DNA of 36,907 nucleotides from a virus, in the IMG/VR virus record IMGVR_UViG_3300042566_000927, positions 1 to 36,907 of that record; one strand, 5' to 3'. The translations under genes and the position numbers were made by a program. This document shows positions 1-6,183 of this stretch, piece after piece; position 1 is the first letter of the stretch; each line of letters begins with the position of its first letter. The notes below the pieces were generated by a model. That model had not been told where the DNA came from. It saw nothing but the letters and a program-made list of their open reading frames with translations, and did not search any database.

Positions 1-241
1 GTTCCGCGCGCGCGACTTCCAGGCCCTCTACCGAGGATTCGCCATGCGCCGCGAGGCGCCCCCCTACCCGGCGCACCTGATCGGCCGCTTTGAGGCACAA
101 AACCGGATGGCCGGCCAGAAGGTCGCCGAACCGGTGCTGATCGGTAACCCCCACGACTGCCGCCAAGTGCTGAGGTTGTCCACTGGTAACCCCGTGCAGA
201 TTACGCGGGCCGCAGATGCTGTTCCGATGCTGATCGAATGA
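1..241 (+). CDS. DUF6475-like replication-region protein, C-terminal part (5' end cut by the window)
   Basis: The reading frame is open from base 2 to TGA at 239-241 and encodes the last 79 residues of the protein that is complete at 36123-36752. The last 40 residues are identical. The part before that differs by a few residues (for example APPYPAH against IPPYPRQ) and by many silent bases. The protein probably works in phage DNA replication, because its full-length copy follows directly on the initiator-like gene; this is inference from position. DUF6475 is a family name recalled from similar phage proteins and was not tested by a search. Confidence 0.8.
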   Translation, partial: FRARDFQALYRGFAMRREAPPYPAHLIGRFEAQNRMAGQKVAEPVLIGNPHDCRQVLRLSTGNPVQITRAADAVPMLIE

Positions 242-246
242 CATGC

Positions 247-309
247 CGATGGCAGACACCTACATAACAATTCCGATGGCACGGCTGGTCGAGCTTGAGG
301 CGGCCGAGC
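247..309 (+). repeat. 63-bp direct repeat, copy 1 of the MADTYITI gene start
   Basis: Bases 247-309 match 500-562 with three mismatches (269, 300, 302) and no gap. The repeat covers the start codon and first 20 codons of two neighbouring genes. The same segment recurs at 36758-36820 through the terminal redundancy. Confidence 0.9.
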
Positions 310-551
310 GCGAGCGGCTGCTGGCGCTGGCGAAGAGGCGCGCCGCCCACGAGGCAAGCGCGGCGGCACACCATGCCGGCAGGTGGCAGCAGGCCCACGA
401 GCACCACCTGACGCGGCACGCGGCGATGCGCGACCTGATCGACGCGCTTGAAGGGCAATGCTTGAGCGACGTGCCAGGCCCCGCCTTCCCGGAGCAAAAC
501 GATGGCAGACACCTACATAACCATTCCGATGGCACGGCTGGTCGAGCTTGA
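249..551 (+). CDS. Small phage protein of unknown function, MADTYITI paralogue 1
   Basis: This is a 100-residue protein if started at ATG 249; an in-frame ATG at 243 would add two residues. I prefer 249 because homology with the next gene begins there (MADTYITIPMARLVELE). The middle is charged and probably helical (AERERLLALAKRRAAHEA), suggesting a coiled coil. The last 17 or so codons read, in another frame, through the duplicated start of the next gene, so the C-terminus is a by-product of the tandem duplication. No function is recognised. It follows the replication gene by 7 bases and reappears, cut off, at the right end of the window. Confidence 0.75.
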   Translation: MADTYITIPMARLVELEAAERERLLALAKRRAAHEASAAAHHAGRWQQAHEHHLTRHAAMRDLIDALEGQCLSDVPGPAFPEQNDGRHLHNHSDGTAGRA

Positions 552-562
552 GACAGCCGAGC
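500..562 (+). repeat. 63-bp direct repeat, copy 2 of the MADTYITI gene start
   Basis: This is the second copy of the repeat at 247-309. It lies inside the 3' end of the first gene, where it is read in a different frame, and it forms the true start of the second gene. Confidence 0.9.
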
Positions 563-747
563 ACGAACGCGACATTCTGCGGAGCCAGACGCTTGACCTT
601 GCGCTGCTGGTTGGGCGCTTGATCCGGCGCATGCGTGCCGCGCGCACCGGGGAGGGCATTGCGGCCGGCGACGAAGCGCTGGAGCAGCAGTGCATCGGCT
701 ACCTGCGCTGCAAGGGCCTGACGAGCCCGCTGCGCGATGGGGCCTAA
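502..747 (+). CDS. Small phage protein of unknown function, MADTYITI paralogue 2
   Basis: This is an 81-residue protein starting MADTYITIPMARLVELE, the same start as the gene at 249, followed by an unrelated basic, probably helical body (LLVGRLIRRMRAARTGEG). It overlaps the first paralogue by 50 bases. The stop codon TAA (745-747) lies inside GCCTAAC, the R'' box of the attC-like site at 742-840. That is the usual position of the stop codon in integron gene cassettes. The function is unknown. The shared N-terminus with different C-termini suggests swapping of the distal part of the gene. Confidence 0.75.
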   Translation: MADTYITIPMARLVELETAEHERDILRSQTLDLALLVGRLIRRMRAARTGEGIAAGDEALEQQCIGYLRCKGLTSPLRDGA

Positions 748-840
748 CGTAGAGGTAAGCTGACATGCACGGCGATACACTGTTGGACGTTGCGACCATG
801 CCGGATGCCGTGCATGGTCAGCTTGACCGCGATGTTAGGC
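742..840 (+). other. Integron-type attC recombination site, complete (99 bp)
   Basis: The outer boxes are GCCTAAC (742-748) and GTTAGGC (834-840); they fit RYYYAAC and GTTRRRY and pair perfectly. Inside them are unpaired six-base spacers (749-754, 828-833). Next is a stem of GT (755-756), AAGCTGAC (757-764) and ATGCACGGC (765-773). It pairs with GCCGTGCAT (807-815), GTCAGCTT (817-824) and AC (826-827). This leaves G816 and G825 as two single-base bulges on the same arm. The remaining 33 bases (774-806) form the variable terminal loop. This is the known plan of attC: R box, spacer, L box with extrahelical bases, variable loop. The upstream gene stops inside the left box and the downstream gene starts 21 bases after the right box. 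Confidence 0.85.
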
Positions 841-860
841 ATCCCGCCACAAAGCGCGAG

Positions 861-1121
861 ATGCTGCTGTATCACGCCACCACGCCAAAGAAGGCGCAGC
901 GCTACCGCGCAAGCGGTCGGATCATTGCCCCGGTGCGCGGTTTCACGACGCTACAAGCAGCGATGGCCTGGGCCTGCAAGACGGGCCGAAGCGTGGTGCT
1001 GCAAGTACAGGGCGACGACTGCCACAAGCTGCCAGACCACCACAACGCATTCGGAGAGGCGTGGTGGGTGGATCACGATGTTGTGGCGTGGAAGTGCGTC
1101 TTCTCGCCGAAGGATGCCTAA
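861..1121 (+). CDS. Cassette-like 86-residue protein of unknown function
   Basis: The start at ATG 861 is chosen because the longer frame from 765 would run through the hairpin arm and loop of the attC-like site. From 861 the protein begins MLLYHATTPKKAQRYRASG. That opening resembles the 'YHATT..KA..I...G' pattern of small ADP-ribosyltransferase-like folds, but this is a weak resemblance and I do not assign an enzyme. The stop TAA (1119-1121) lies inside a second GCCTAAC (1116-1122). The gene thus has an attC site before it and an R'' box at its end, like a one-gene integron cassette of about 290 bp. Confidence 0.7.
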   Translation: MLLYHATTPKKAQRYRASGRIIAPVRGFTTLQAAMAWACKTGRSVVLQVQGDDCHKLPDHHNAFGEAWWVDHDVVAWKCVFSPKDA

Positions 1122-1122
1122 C
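1116..1122 (+). other. Lone attC R''-type box (GCCTAAC) at a stop codon
   Basis: GCCTAAC contains the TAA stop of the preceding gene. No matching GTTRRRY box or hairpin follows before the next gene at 1146, so only the left edge of a site remains. Its pairing with the complete site at 742-840 makes a remnant plausible; a chance match is possible for a single 7-mer. Confidence 0.45.
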
Positions 1123-1145
1123 TGCAAGATGTCAGGAGGCATGGA

Positions 1146-1427
1146 ATGAGGCGCGCGGCAAAAGTTGACAGCAACCACGCGGAGATCGTCGACGCCTTGC
1201 GCCAGGTAGGCTGCTCGGTGCAGTCGCTGGCCGCCGTTGGCGCAGGCTGCCCCGACCTGCTCGTCGGCCGGGGCGGGAAAGCGTGGCTGCTCGAGGTCAA
1301 GGCCGAGCGCGGCCGAATGACGCCCGACCAAGTCGTCTGGTTTGCGCTCTGGTCTGGTCCGCCCGTCGTCGTGGTGCGGTCGGCCGAAGATGCGCTCCAA
1401 GTCGTGGGGGGCAGCTACGTTGCGTGA
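1146..1427 (+). CDS. VRR-NUC domain nuclease (PD-(D/E)XK fold)
   Basis: This 93-residue protein matches the small stand-alone VRR-NUC nucleases of phages. The visible catalytic pattern is G-C-PDLLVGRGG followed by WLLEVKAERG. These give the Asp of the PD motif (near residue 37) and the E-x-K pair (near residues 50-52), and MTPDQ follows, as is typical. Such enzymes are thought to cut branched DNA such as Holliday junctions during phage replication and packaging; that role is from the family. AGGAGG lies just upstream at 1134-1139. The gene overlaps the start of the next by 8 bases or more. Confidence 0.85.
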   Translation: MRRAAKVDSNHAEIVDALRQVGCSVQSLAAVGAGCPDLLVGRGGKAWLLEVKAERGRMTPDQVVWFALWSGPPVVVVRSAEDALQVVGGSYVA

Positions 1428-1863
1428 CGACGCTGACGTTGTGCGCATCGAGTATGCCCTGGACGCCCAACTGAAGAATTGGGGCCGGTGGGCGCGACAG
1501 CGGGCTTGGCTGTCATCCTGCCGCTCAATCGAGGGCCGCTATCGGCCCGAGGCGGGCGAAGTCTGGGATCGAGACCCCAAGCCGTTGCCAGTTGACGCGC
1601 TGGAGGCGTGGCGGGTGGAGGTCAACTGGCGCTACTTGCCATGGCGCGAGCGCATGATGCTCCGCGCGTACTACGTTACCGCCCCACGGTCGTCCGTGCC
1701 GGCTTGGGAGCGGCACAAGCGCGACACGTGCCGCAGGCTTGGGCTGCATCGCAACGAGTGGGCCTACATGGTGCAGCGCGGCGCGGTGATGCTGGACAGC
1801 ATCTTGCAATCTGATTATTGCCGCGTTAGTATTCGCGTCAAGCAATTCCCCCCGCACGGGTAG
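1420..1863 (+). CDS. Probable late-gene regulator with sigma-region-4-like helix-turn-helix
   Basis: The frame is open from 1342. I place the start at TTG 1420, which follows a G-rich Shine-Dalgarno stretch and overlaps the upstream stop by 8 bases; ATG 1390 is the alternative. From 1420 the protein has 147 residues and begins with the pattern RIEYALDAQLKNWGRWARQ. The C-terminal half (LPWRERMMLRAYYV, then RRLGLHRNEWAYMVQRG) looks like the helix-turn-helix of sigma region 4 and of the ArpU/RinA class of late regulators. Its place directly before a promoter, a terminator and the packaging genes matches that of late activators or Q-type antiterminators. The specific mechanism is inferred. Confidence 0.55.
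   Translation: MRDDADVVRIEYALDAQLKNWGRWARQRAWLSSCRSIEGRYRPEAGEVWDRDPKPLPVDALEAWRVEVNWRYLPWRERMMLRAYYVTAPRSSVPAWERHKRDTCRRLGLHRNEWAYMVQRGAVMLDSILQSDYCRVSIRVKQFPPHG
1804..1832 (+). promoter_or_regulatory. Candidate late promoter
   Basis: TTGCAA (1804-1809) and TAGTAT (1827-1832) are separated by exactly 17 bases, four of six matches in each box. The stretch is AT-rich against a GC-rich background and lies at the end of the regulator gene. Transcription would begin near 1839, about 40 bases before the terminator at 1878-1904. Confidence 0.45.
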
Positions 1864-1877
1864 GTGCGCGTCGCCAA

Positions 1878-1904
1878 GGCTGCCTAGTAGGCGGCCTTTT
1901 TTTT
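1878..1904 (+). terminator. Intrinsic terminator before the late operon
   Basis: A seven-pair stem, GGCTGCC (1878-1884) with GGCGGCC (1890-1896) including one G-T pair, has the five-base loop TAGTA and is followed by eight T (1897-1904). This is a strong rho-independent terminator. It ends early transcription after the regulator gene, and would also stop a transcript from the candidate promoter at 1804 unless that transcript is antiterminated. Confidence 0.88.
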
Positions 1905-1906
1905 CG

Positions 1907-2227
1907 ATGCCATTAAAAACGCTCGAGCCTCGGCTGGCGACGCTAGACACTCGCCGCGTCAGCACGTTCACGCTGCACCAGCAGCGCGGGCTATCCACCG
2001 CCCGATGGCAGCGCACCCGTGCCCGAATCCTGACTCGAGACAATGGCGTTTGCGTTTGTGAGGATTGCAGGCAAGCAGGCCGGCTACGTGCCGCCCATGA
2101 GGTCGACCATATCGTGCCTGTCTGGGAAGGAGGCAGCGAAGACGACAGCAACCTGCAGTCGATTAACCGCGAGTGTCACAATCTCAAGACGGCGCGTGAA
2201 GCCAAGCGCAGGGCAGGGGGGATGTAA
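1907..2227 (+). CDS. HNH endonuclease, packaging-associated
   Basis: This 106-residue protein has the phage-type HNH motif. The zinc-binding pair CEDC (near residues 51-54) is followed by HEVDHIVPVWEGG (catalytic His in DHI), then DSNLQSINRECHNLKT. Small HNH proteins next to terminase genes of HK97-like phages, such as HK97 gp74, assist terminase in cutting cos DNA. The same role is inferred here from the neighbouring terminase genes. The ATG follows the terminator T-tract directly and has no clear Shine-Dalgarno sequence. Confidence 0.9.
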   Translation: MPLKTLEPRLATLDTRRVSTFTLHQQRGLSTARWQRTRARILTRDNGVCVCEDCRQAGRLRAAHEVDHIVPVWEGGSEDDSNLQSINRECHNLKTAREAKRRAGGM

Positions 2228-2312
2228 AGTCTGCGGCCGGTTGGAACATAGACCGCGCTTGCAACCACGCGCGGATTAAATCCCTGCCCCAGAAATTCAA
2301 AGAAGGAATCAA
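2228..2312 (+). other. Intergenic region before terminase, candidate cos region
   Basis: This 85-base gap holds the inverted repeat CCGCGC (2253-2258) / GCGCGG (2269-2274) with a ten-base loop, then an AT-richer stretch with the Shine-Dalgarno AAGAAGGA for the small terminase. A cos site often lies just before the small terminase gene in HNH-associated phages. The location is a guess from context. Confidence 0.25.
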
Positions 2313-2591
2313 ATGGCCGGAGTTAAAGGTAGAAGCGGAGGGGCGCGACCTGGTGCTGGCCGGCCAAAGGCTCCGCCGGAGCCGACGCCGGTTGACGATG
2401 CGCGCGATTTCCTGACTGCCGTCATGCGCGGCGAAATTACGCCGTCGACCGCGCAGTTGGACGCGGCAAAGACACTGCTGCGCGCCCAGGTGACGGGAGT
2501 CAAGGCGGAACGGCAGAAGAAGGCTGACGCTGTGGCCGTCGGCAAGTTTGCTGCCGCTGAACCGCCGCGCCTGGTTGTCAACAACAGCTAA
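2313..2591 (+). CDS. terS: Terminase small subunit
   Basis: This is a 92-residue protein, short for the family. It begins with the basic, glycine-rich segment GVKGRSGGARPGAGRPKAPP that is common at the start of phage small terminases and related DNA-binding proteins. The middle (DDARDFLTAVMRGEITPSTAQLD) reads as helices. It recognises the packaging site and hands DNA to the large subunit. The assignment rests on the basic N-terminus and on the one-base TAATG overlap with the large terminase gene. A good Shine-Dalgarno sequence (AAGGA) precedes the start. Confidence 0.75.
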   Translation: MAGVKGRSGGARPGAGRPKAPPEPTPVDDARDFLTAVMRGEITPSTAQLDAAKTLLRAQVTGVKAERQKKADAVAVGKFAAAEPPRLVVNNS

Positions 2592-4258
2592 TGCAGTGGT
2601 CGACCGCATGCCCGGACTGGTCCGAAAAACTCGTCCGGCGGGAGTCGATCATTTCGGCGCCGCTCTTTGAGCGTGAAGCGACTTCTGCGCTCGCGGTATT
2701 CGACGAGCTGCGCATCGTTGATGCGCCTGGCTCGCCGACAATGCGTGACGCGTGCCGGCCTTGGCTGCGCGACTTTGCGGCCTCCATCTTCGGCAGCTAT
2801 GACGCGGAGACTGGCCGCAGGTTGATCACCGAGTACCTCTTGCTGATCAGCAAGAAGAATGCGAAGAGCACCGGCGCGGCGGCCATCATGCTGACCGCGC
2901 TCATCCGCAACTGGCGAAGGTCTGGCGAGTTCGGGATCTTGGCGCCGACGATTGAGATTGCGAACAACTCATTCTGGCCTGCGCGCGACATGGTCCGCGC
3001 CGATGACGAGCTGCGCGAGATGATCCATGTGCAAGAGCACACGCGGACGCTGACGCACAGGGTCACAGGCGCAACGCTCAAGGTGGTTGCAGCGGATAAT
3101 GAATCCGTCGGAGGAAAGAAGTGGATCGGCACGCTTATTGACGAGCTTTGGCTGTTCGGCAAGCGGCCGAATGCCGAGAACATGCTGCGCGAAGCGATTG
3201 GAGGACTGGCGAGCCGCCCCGAAGGCTTCGTGATCTATCTGTCCACGCAGTCGGACGAGCCGCCGGCTGGTGTCTTTCGCCAGAAGCTGCACTACGCACG
3301 CGGCGTGCGCGACGGACGGATTGCTGACCGGCACTTTCTGCCAGTGCTGTATGAGTTCCCGAAGTCGCTGCTTGACGAGAGAGCCGAGCGCGACCCCGCG
3401 AACTTCTACGTTACCAATCCGAACATCGGCGCGAGCGTCGACGCACAGTTTCTAGTGCGCGAGCTGCAGAAAGCCGAGGAGTCGGGCGAGGAGTCGCTAC
3501 GCGGCTTCCTGGCAAAGCACCTGAATGTCGAGATTGGACTCGCCTTGCAGTCTGATCGCTGGGTCGGCGCAGACTACTGGCAAGCGCAGGCCAGGCCCTT
3601 GTGTCTTGATCAGATTATCGAGCGCAGCGATGTTCTGACGATGGGGATTGACGGTGGCGGCCTTGATGACCTGCTCGGCGTTACCGTGATTGGCCGCGAT
3701 GCAGAGTCGCGCGACTGGCTTAGCTGGTCGCGCGCATGGGCGCATCCGACCGTGCTTGAGCGGAGGAAGTCGGAAGCGTCCCGCTTCCGCGACTTCGAGA
3801 ACGATGGCGACCTGTCGCTGGTCCGTCAGATCGGCGAAGACGTGATCGAGGTCGCGCAGATTGCCGCGCGCCTGAATGACAGCGGCAAGCTCGACAAGAT
3901 TGGCGTCGACCCGCAAGGCATCGGGGCGATTGTTGATGCGATGATTTCCGAGGGTGTGGAGCAAGACAAGATCATCGGCATCTCACAGGGTTGGAAGCTC
4001 ACCAGCGCAATCAAGACCGTAGAGCGCAAGCTCGCTGAGGGCGGGCTGTATCACTGTGGCCGTCCGATGATGGCCTGGTGCGTTGGGAACGCGAGAGTCG
4101 AGCCGAGGGGTAATGCTGTGATCATCACAAAGCAGGCAGCCGGCTTCGCAAAGATCGATCCGCTTATGGCGCTATTCAACGCGGCGGCGCTCATGGCGCT
4201 GAATCCGGCAGGTGGTGCGTCGCTTGACAGCATCATCAATTTTCCGATCAGTGCATGA
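2591..4258 (+). CDS. terL: Terminase large subunit (HK97-like, Terminase_1 family)
   Basis: This 555-residue packaging motor has the expected motifs in order. The Walker A-like loop SKKNAKSTG is at residues 87-95, Walker B TLIDEL at 181-186, and the coupling motif LSTQSDEP near 218-224. The nuclease domain begins with TMGIDGGG (Asp354) and continues to the C-terminus. The ATPase domain drives DNA into the prohead and the nuclease domain cuts concatemers. The gene overlaps the portal gene by four bases (ATGA), so the two are translationally coupled. The length is normal for the family. Confidence 0.95.
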   Translation: MQWSTACPDWSEKLVRRESIISAPLFEREATSALAVFDELRIVDAPGSPTMRDACRPWLRDFAASIFGSYDAETGRRLITEYLLLISKKNAKSTGAAAIMLTALIRNWRRSGEFGILAPTIEIANNSFWPARDMVRADDELREMIHVQEHTRTLTHRVTGATLKVVAADNESVGGKKWIGTLIDELWLFGKRPNAENMLREAIGGLASRPEGFVIYLSTQSDEPPAGVFRQKLHYARGVRDGRIADRHFLPVLYEFPKSLLDERAERDPANFYVTNPNIGASVDAQFLVRELQKAEESGEESLRGFLAKHLNVEIGLALQSDRWVGADYWQAQARPLCLDQIIERSDVLTMGIDGGGLDDLLGVTVIGRDAESRDWLSWSRAWAHPTVLERRKSEASRFRDFENDGDLSLVRQIGEDVIEVAQIAARLNDSGKLDKIGVDPQGIGAIVDAMISEGVEQDKIIGISQGWKLTSAIKTVERKLAEGGLYHCGRPMMAWCVGNARVEPRGNAVIITKQAAGFAKIDPLMALFNAAALMALNPAGGASLDSIINFPISA

Positions 4259-5502
4259 GCTTTCTGACAACCTTCTCGCGCTGGTTCGGACGCAGCGCAA
4301 CACTTGCTGATCGCACCGGCGATCAGCTCGTGTTGCCGTCGGCGACCCTTGTCGAGAACACCCAGCCGCTCGGGCCAGACTCGGCTCTGCAGTTGGCAAC
4401 GCTGTACCGCTGCGTCGATCTGCTCAGTAAGACCGTCAGCACGCTCCCGCTGTTCGTGTACGAGCGGGATGCTGACGGCCAGCGCCGCCTCGCGCGCTCA
4501 ACGGTGCTGTGGTCGCTGCTGCACGATGCGCCCAACGCCCTCGCAACTGCATCCGAGTTTTGGGGCGCCATGGTTCTCAACCTGCTCCTGCGCGGTAATG
4601 CCTACGCGCGGGTGCAGCGCAACACCCGCGGCGACCCTGTGGCGCTGTGGCCTATGTCCTCCGAACAAGTCGTTCCCTACATCGACCCGGAAACTGGAGC
4701 CCTGTTTTACGAATACCAGCGCAATACCGAGCGCTGGCTGCTGCCTGCCGAAGAAGTTCTGCATGTGCGCGACACCGGCAACGGCATCGTCGGCCTTTCG
4801 CGGATCGACTTCATGCGCGCCAGCGTGAACGAAGCCGCGCGCGCCCAGGCTCAAGCAACGCGCCTTTTCGCAAACGGCAACAAGCCCACCGGTGTGCTTA
4901 TGGTCCCCGCCAAGCTGAGTGATGAGCAGCGCGCGCGCCTGCGGCAAAACTTTGGCGAGATCGCCTCGGGCCTTGAGTCGCGCCTGTTCATCCTTGAGGC
5001 TGACATGAAGTACCAGCCGATCAGCCTCTCGCCCAATGACGCGCAGCTTCTCGAAACGCGCCGTTTCAGTGTCGAGGAAATCTGCCGTTGGTTTGGCGTG
5101 CCGCCGGTACTGGTAGGCCACAGCAACGTCACGACTTGGGGCAGTGGCATCGAGCAGATTCTTGACGGCTTCTACAAGCTGACCGTTCGGCCCATGCTTA
5201 CCCTTATCGAGCAAGCCATCGCGCGCCGCGTGCTCACGCCCGCGCTGCGCAGCCGCTACACCGTCGAGTTTAGCTTCGACGCGCTGTTGCGCGCCAACAT
5301 CAAGGACCGCATGGAGGTCTACTCCAAGGCGGTACAGAACGGTGTCATGACCCGCAATGAGGCGCGCCAGCTTGAGAACCTGCCGCCAGTCCCCGGGGGC
5401 GAGCTTGCCACCGCTCAGATCAATCTTGCGCCACTGACCATGCTTGGACAGTCCGTATCCAAAGGAGCCGCTGATGCTTCGCAAGACCCTGTCGATCAGT
5501 GA
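4255..5502 (+). CDS. Portal protein (HK97 family)
   Basis: This 415-residue protein has the HK97-type portal pattern. ALQLATLYRCVDLLSKTVSTL lies near the N-terminus, then LNLLLRGNAYARVQRN, WPMSSEQV and HVRDTGNGIVGLSRI. The conserved segment FGVPPVLVGHSNVTTWGSG comes near residue 281. It forms the ring through which DNA enters and leaves the capsid. It lies between the terminase and protease genes, the standard order, and its 3' end overlaps the protease gene by 29 bases. Confidence 0.95.
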   Translation: MSFLTTFSRWFGRSATLADRTGDQLVLPSATLVENTQPLGPDSALQLATLYRCVDLLSKTVSTLPLFVYERDADGQRRLARSTVLWSLLHDAPNALATASEFWGAMVLNLLLRGNAYARVQRNTRGDPVALWPMSSEQVVPYIDPETGALFYEYQRNTERWLLPAEEVLHVRDTGNGIVGLSRIDFMRASVNEAARAQAQATRLFANGNKPTGVLMVPAKLSDEQRARLRQNFGEIASGLESRLFILEADMKYQPISLSPNDAQLLETRRFSVEEICRWFGVPPVLVGHSNVTTWGSGIEQILDGFYKLTVRPMLTLIEQAIARRVLTPALRSRYTVEFSFDALLRANIKDRMEVYSKAVQNGVMTRNEARQLENLPPVPGGELATAQINLAPLTMLGQSVSKGAADASQDPVDQ

Positions 5503-6160
5503 CGCCCAGGTCAAGTTCGCCGCCGATGGCAGCGCTGGCTTTACCGGCTACGCCTCGGTCTTCGGCGGCGTTGACTCATATGGCGACACCATCGTCCGCG
5601 GCGCCTACGATTATTCGCTGCGCACGCACGGCAAGCCCAAGATGTTCGTCAATCACGACAGCATGGGCCTTCCTGTCGGCAAGTGGCTTGTCGCCAAGGA
5701 AGACGATCACGGCCTGTACGTCGAGGGCGAGTTCACGCCCGGCATGGCCCGCGCAGAAGAAGCGCGCGCCGCGCTGGAGCACGGCACCGTCGATGGCCTG
5801 TCAATCGGCTACCTGCTGAAGAAGGGCGACTATGACGAGATGGAGGACGGTAAACGCGTGATCCGCCGCGTGAGCCGTTTGTTTGAGGTCTCCGTCGTGA
5901 CGTTCCCGGCCGATGAAGCTGCGCGCGTCGACCTTGCCAGCGTCAAGTCCGACGAGGTCGACTCCATCGAAACCGTTCGAGATTTTGAGTACTTCTTGCG
6001 GGATGCAGGCGGGCTCAGCAAAGGGCTGGCGCAAGCGCTCGTCAGCCGCGTTCGCGTGCTGTTCGGGACGGGGGATCCGGCTTCGGGCGACACGCAAGCG
6101 AAAGCTGCGCAAGAAGTGCAGGCCATTTTGCAGCGCATGCAGCAACGCCTTAATCCGTAA
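5474..6160 (+). CDS. Prohead protease (HK97 gp4-like serine protease)
   Basis: This 228-residue protein starts at ATG 5474, chosen over the longer frame from 5444 because AAAGGAG sits at 5461-5467. Conserved features are FTGYASVFGGVDSYGDTI, the catalytic histidine in FVNHDSMGLPVG (His61), and the catalytic serine in GTVDGLSIGY (Ser110), followed by LFEVSVVTFPAD. The enzyme cleaves the N-terminal scaffold (delta) domain of the capsid protein during head maturation. The C-terminal 60 residues are less conserved and probably hold its own processing site. Confidence 0.93.
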   Translation: MLRKTLSISDAQVKFAADGSAGFTGYASVFGGVDSYGDTIVRGAYDYSLRTHGKPKMFVNHDSMGLPVGKWLVAKEDDHGLYVEGEFTPGMARAEEARAALEHGTVDGLSIGYLLKKGDYDEMEDGKRVIRRVSRLFEVSVVTFPADEAARVDLASVKSDEVDSIETVRDFEYFLRDAGGLSKGLAQALVSRVRVLFGTGDPASGDTQAKAAQEVQAILQRMQQRLNP

Positions 6161-6183
6161 CTCATCTTCAAGGAGATCTAGCA

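Larger units (their letters stand above)
1..396. repeat. Terminal redundancy, left copy (pairs with 36512-36907)
   Basis: Bases 1-396 align without gaps to 36512-36907 at an offset of 36511. The first 119 bases carry 23 mismatches, mostly silent in the shared reading frame. Bases 120-396 are identical except position 269 (A here, C at 36780). The overlap shows that the genome is circular or terminally redundant, but the abrupt change in identity means the two ends come from different, recombined variants. Confidence 0.9.

Noticed and set aside
765-860. N-terminal extension of the cassette-like gene from ATG 765
   Set aside because: These codons lie wholly within the arms and loop of the attC-like site, and the family-like part of the protein starts at 861.
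4498-5514. Minus-strand open frame of 338 codons
   Set aside because: It is antisense to the portal gene, with low-complexity composition and no motif.
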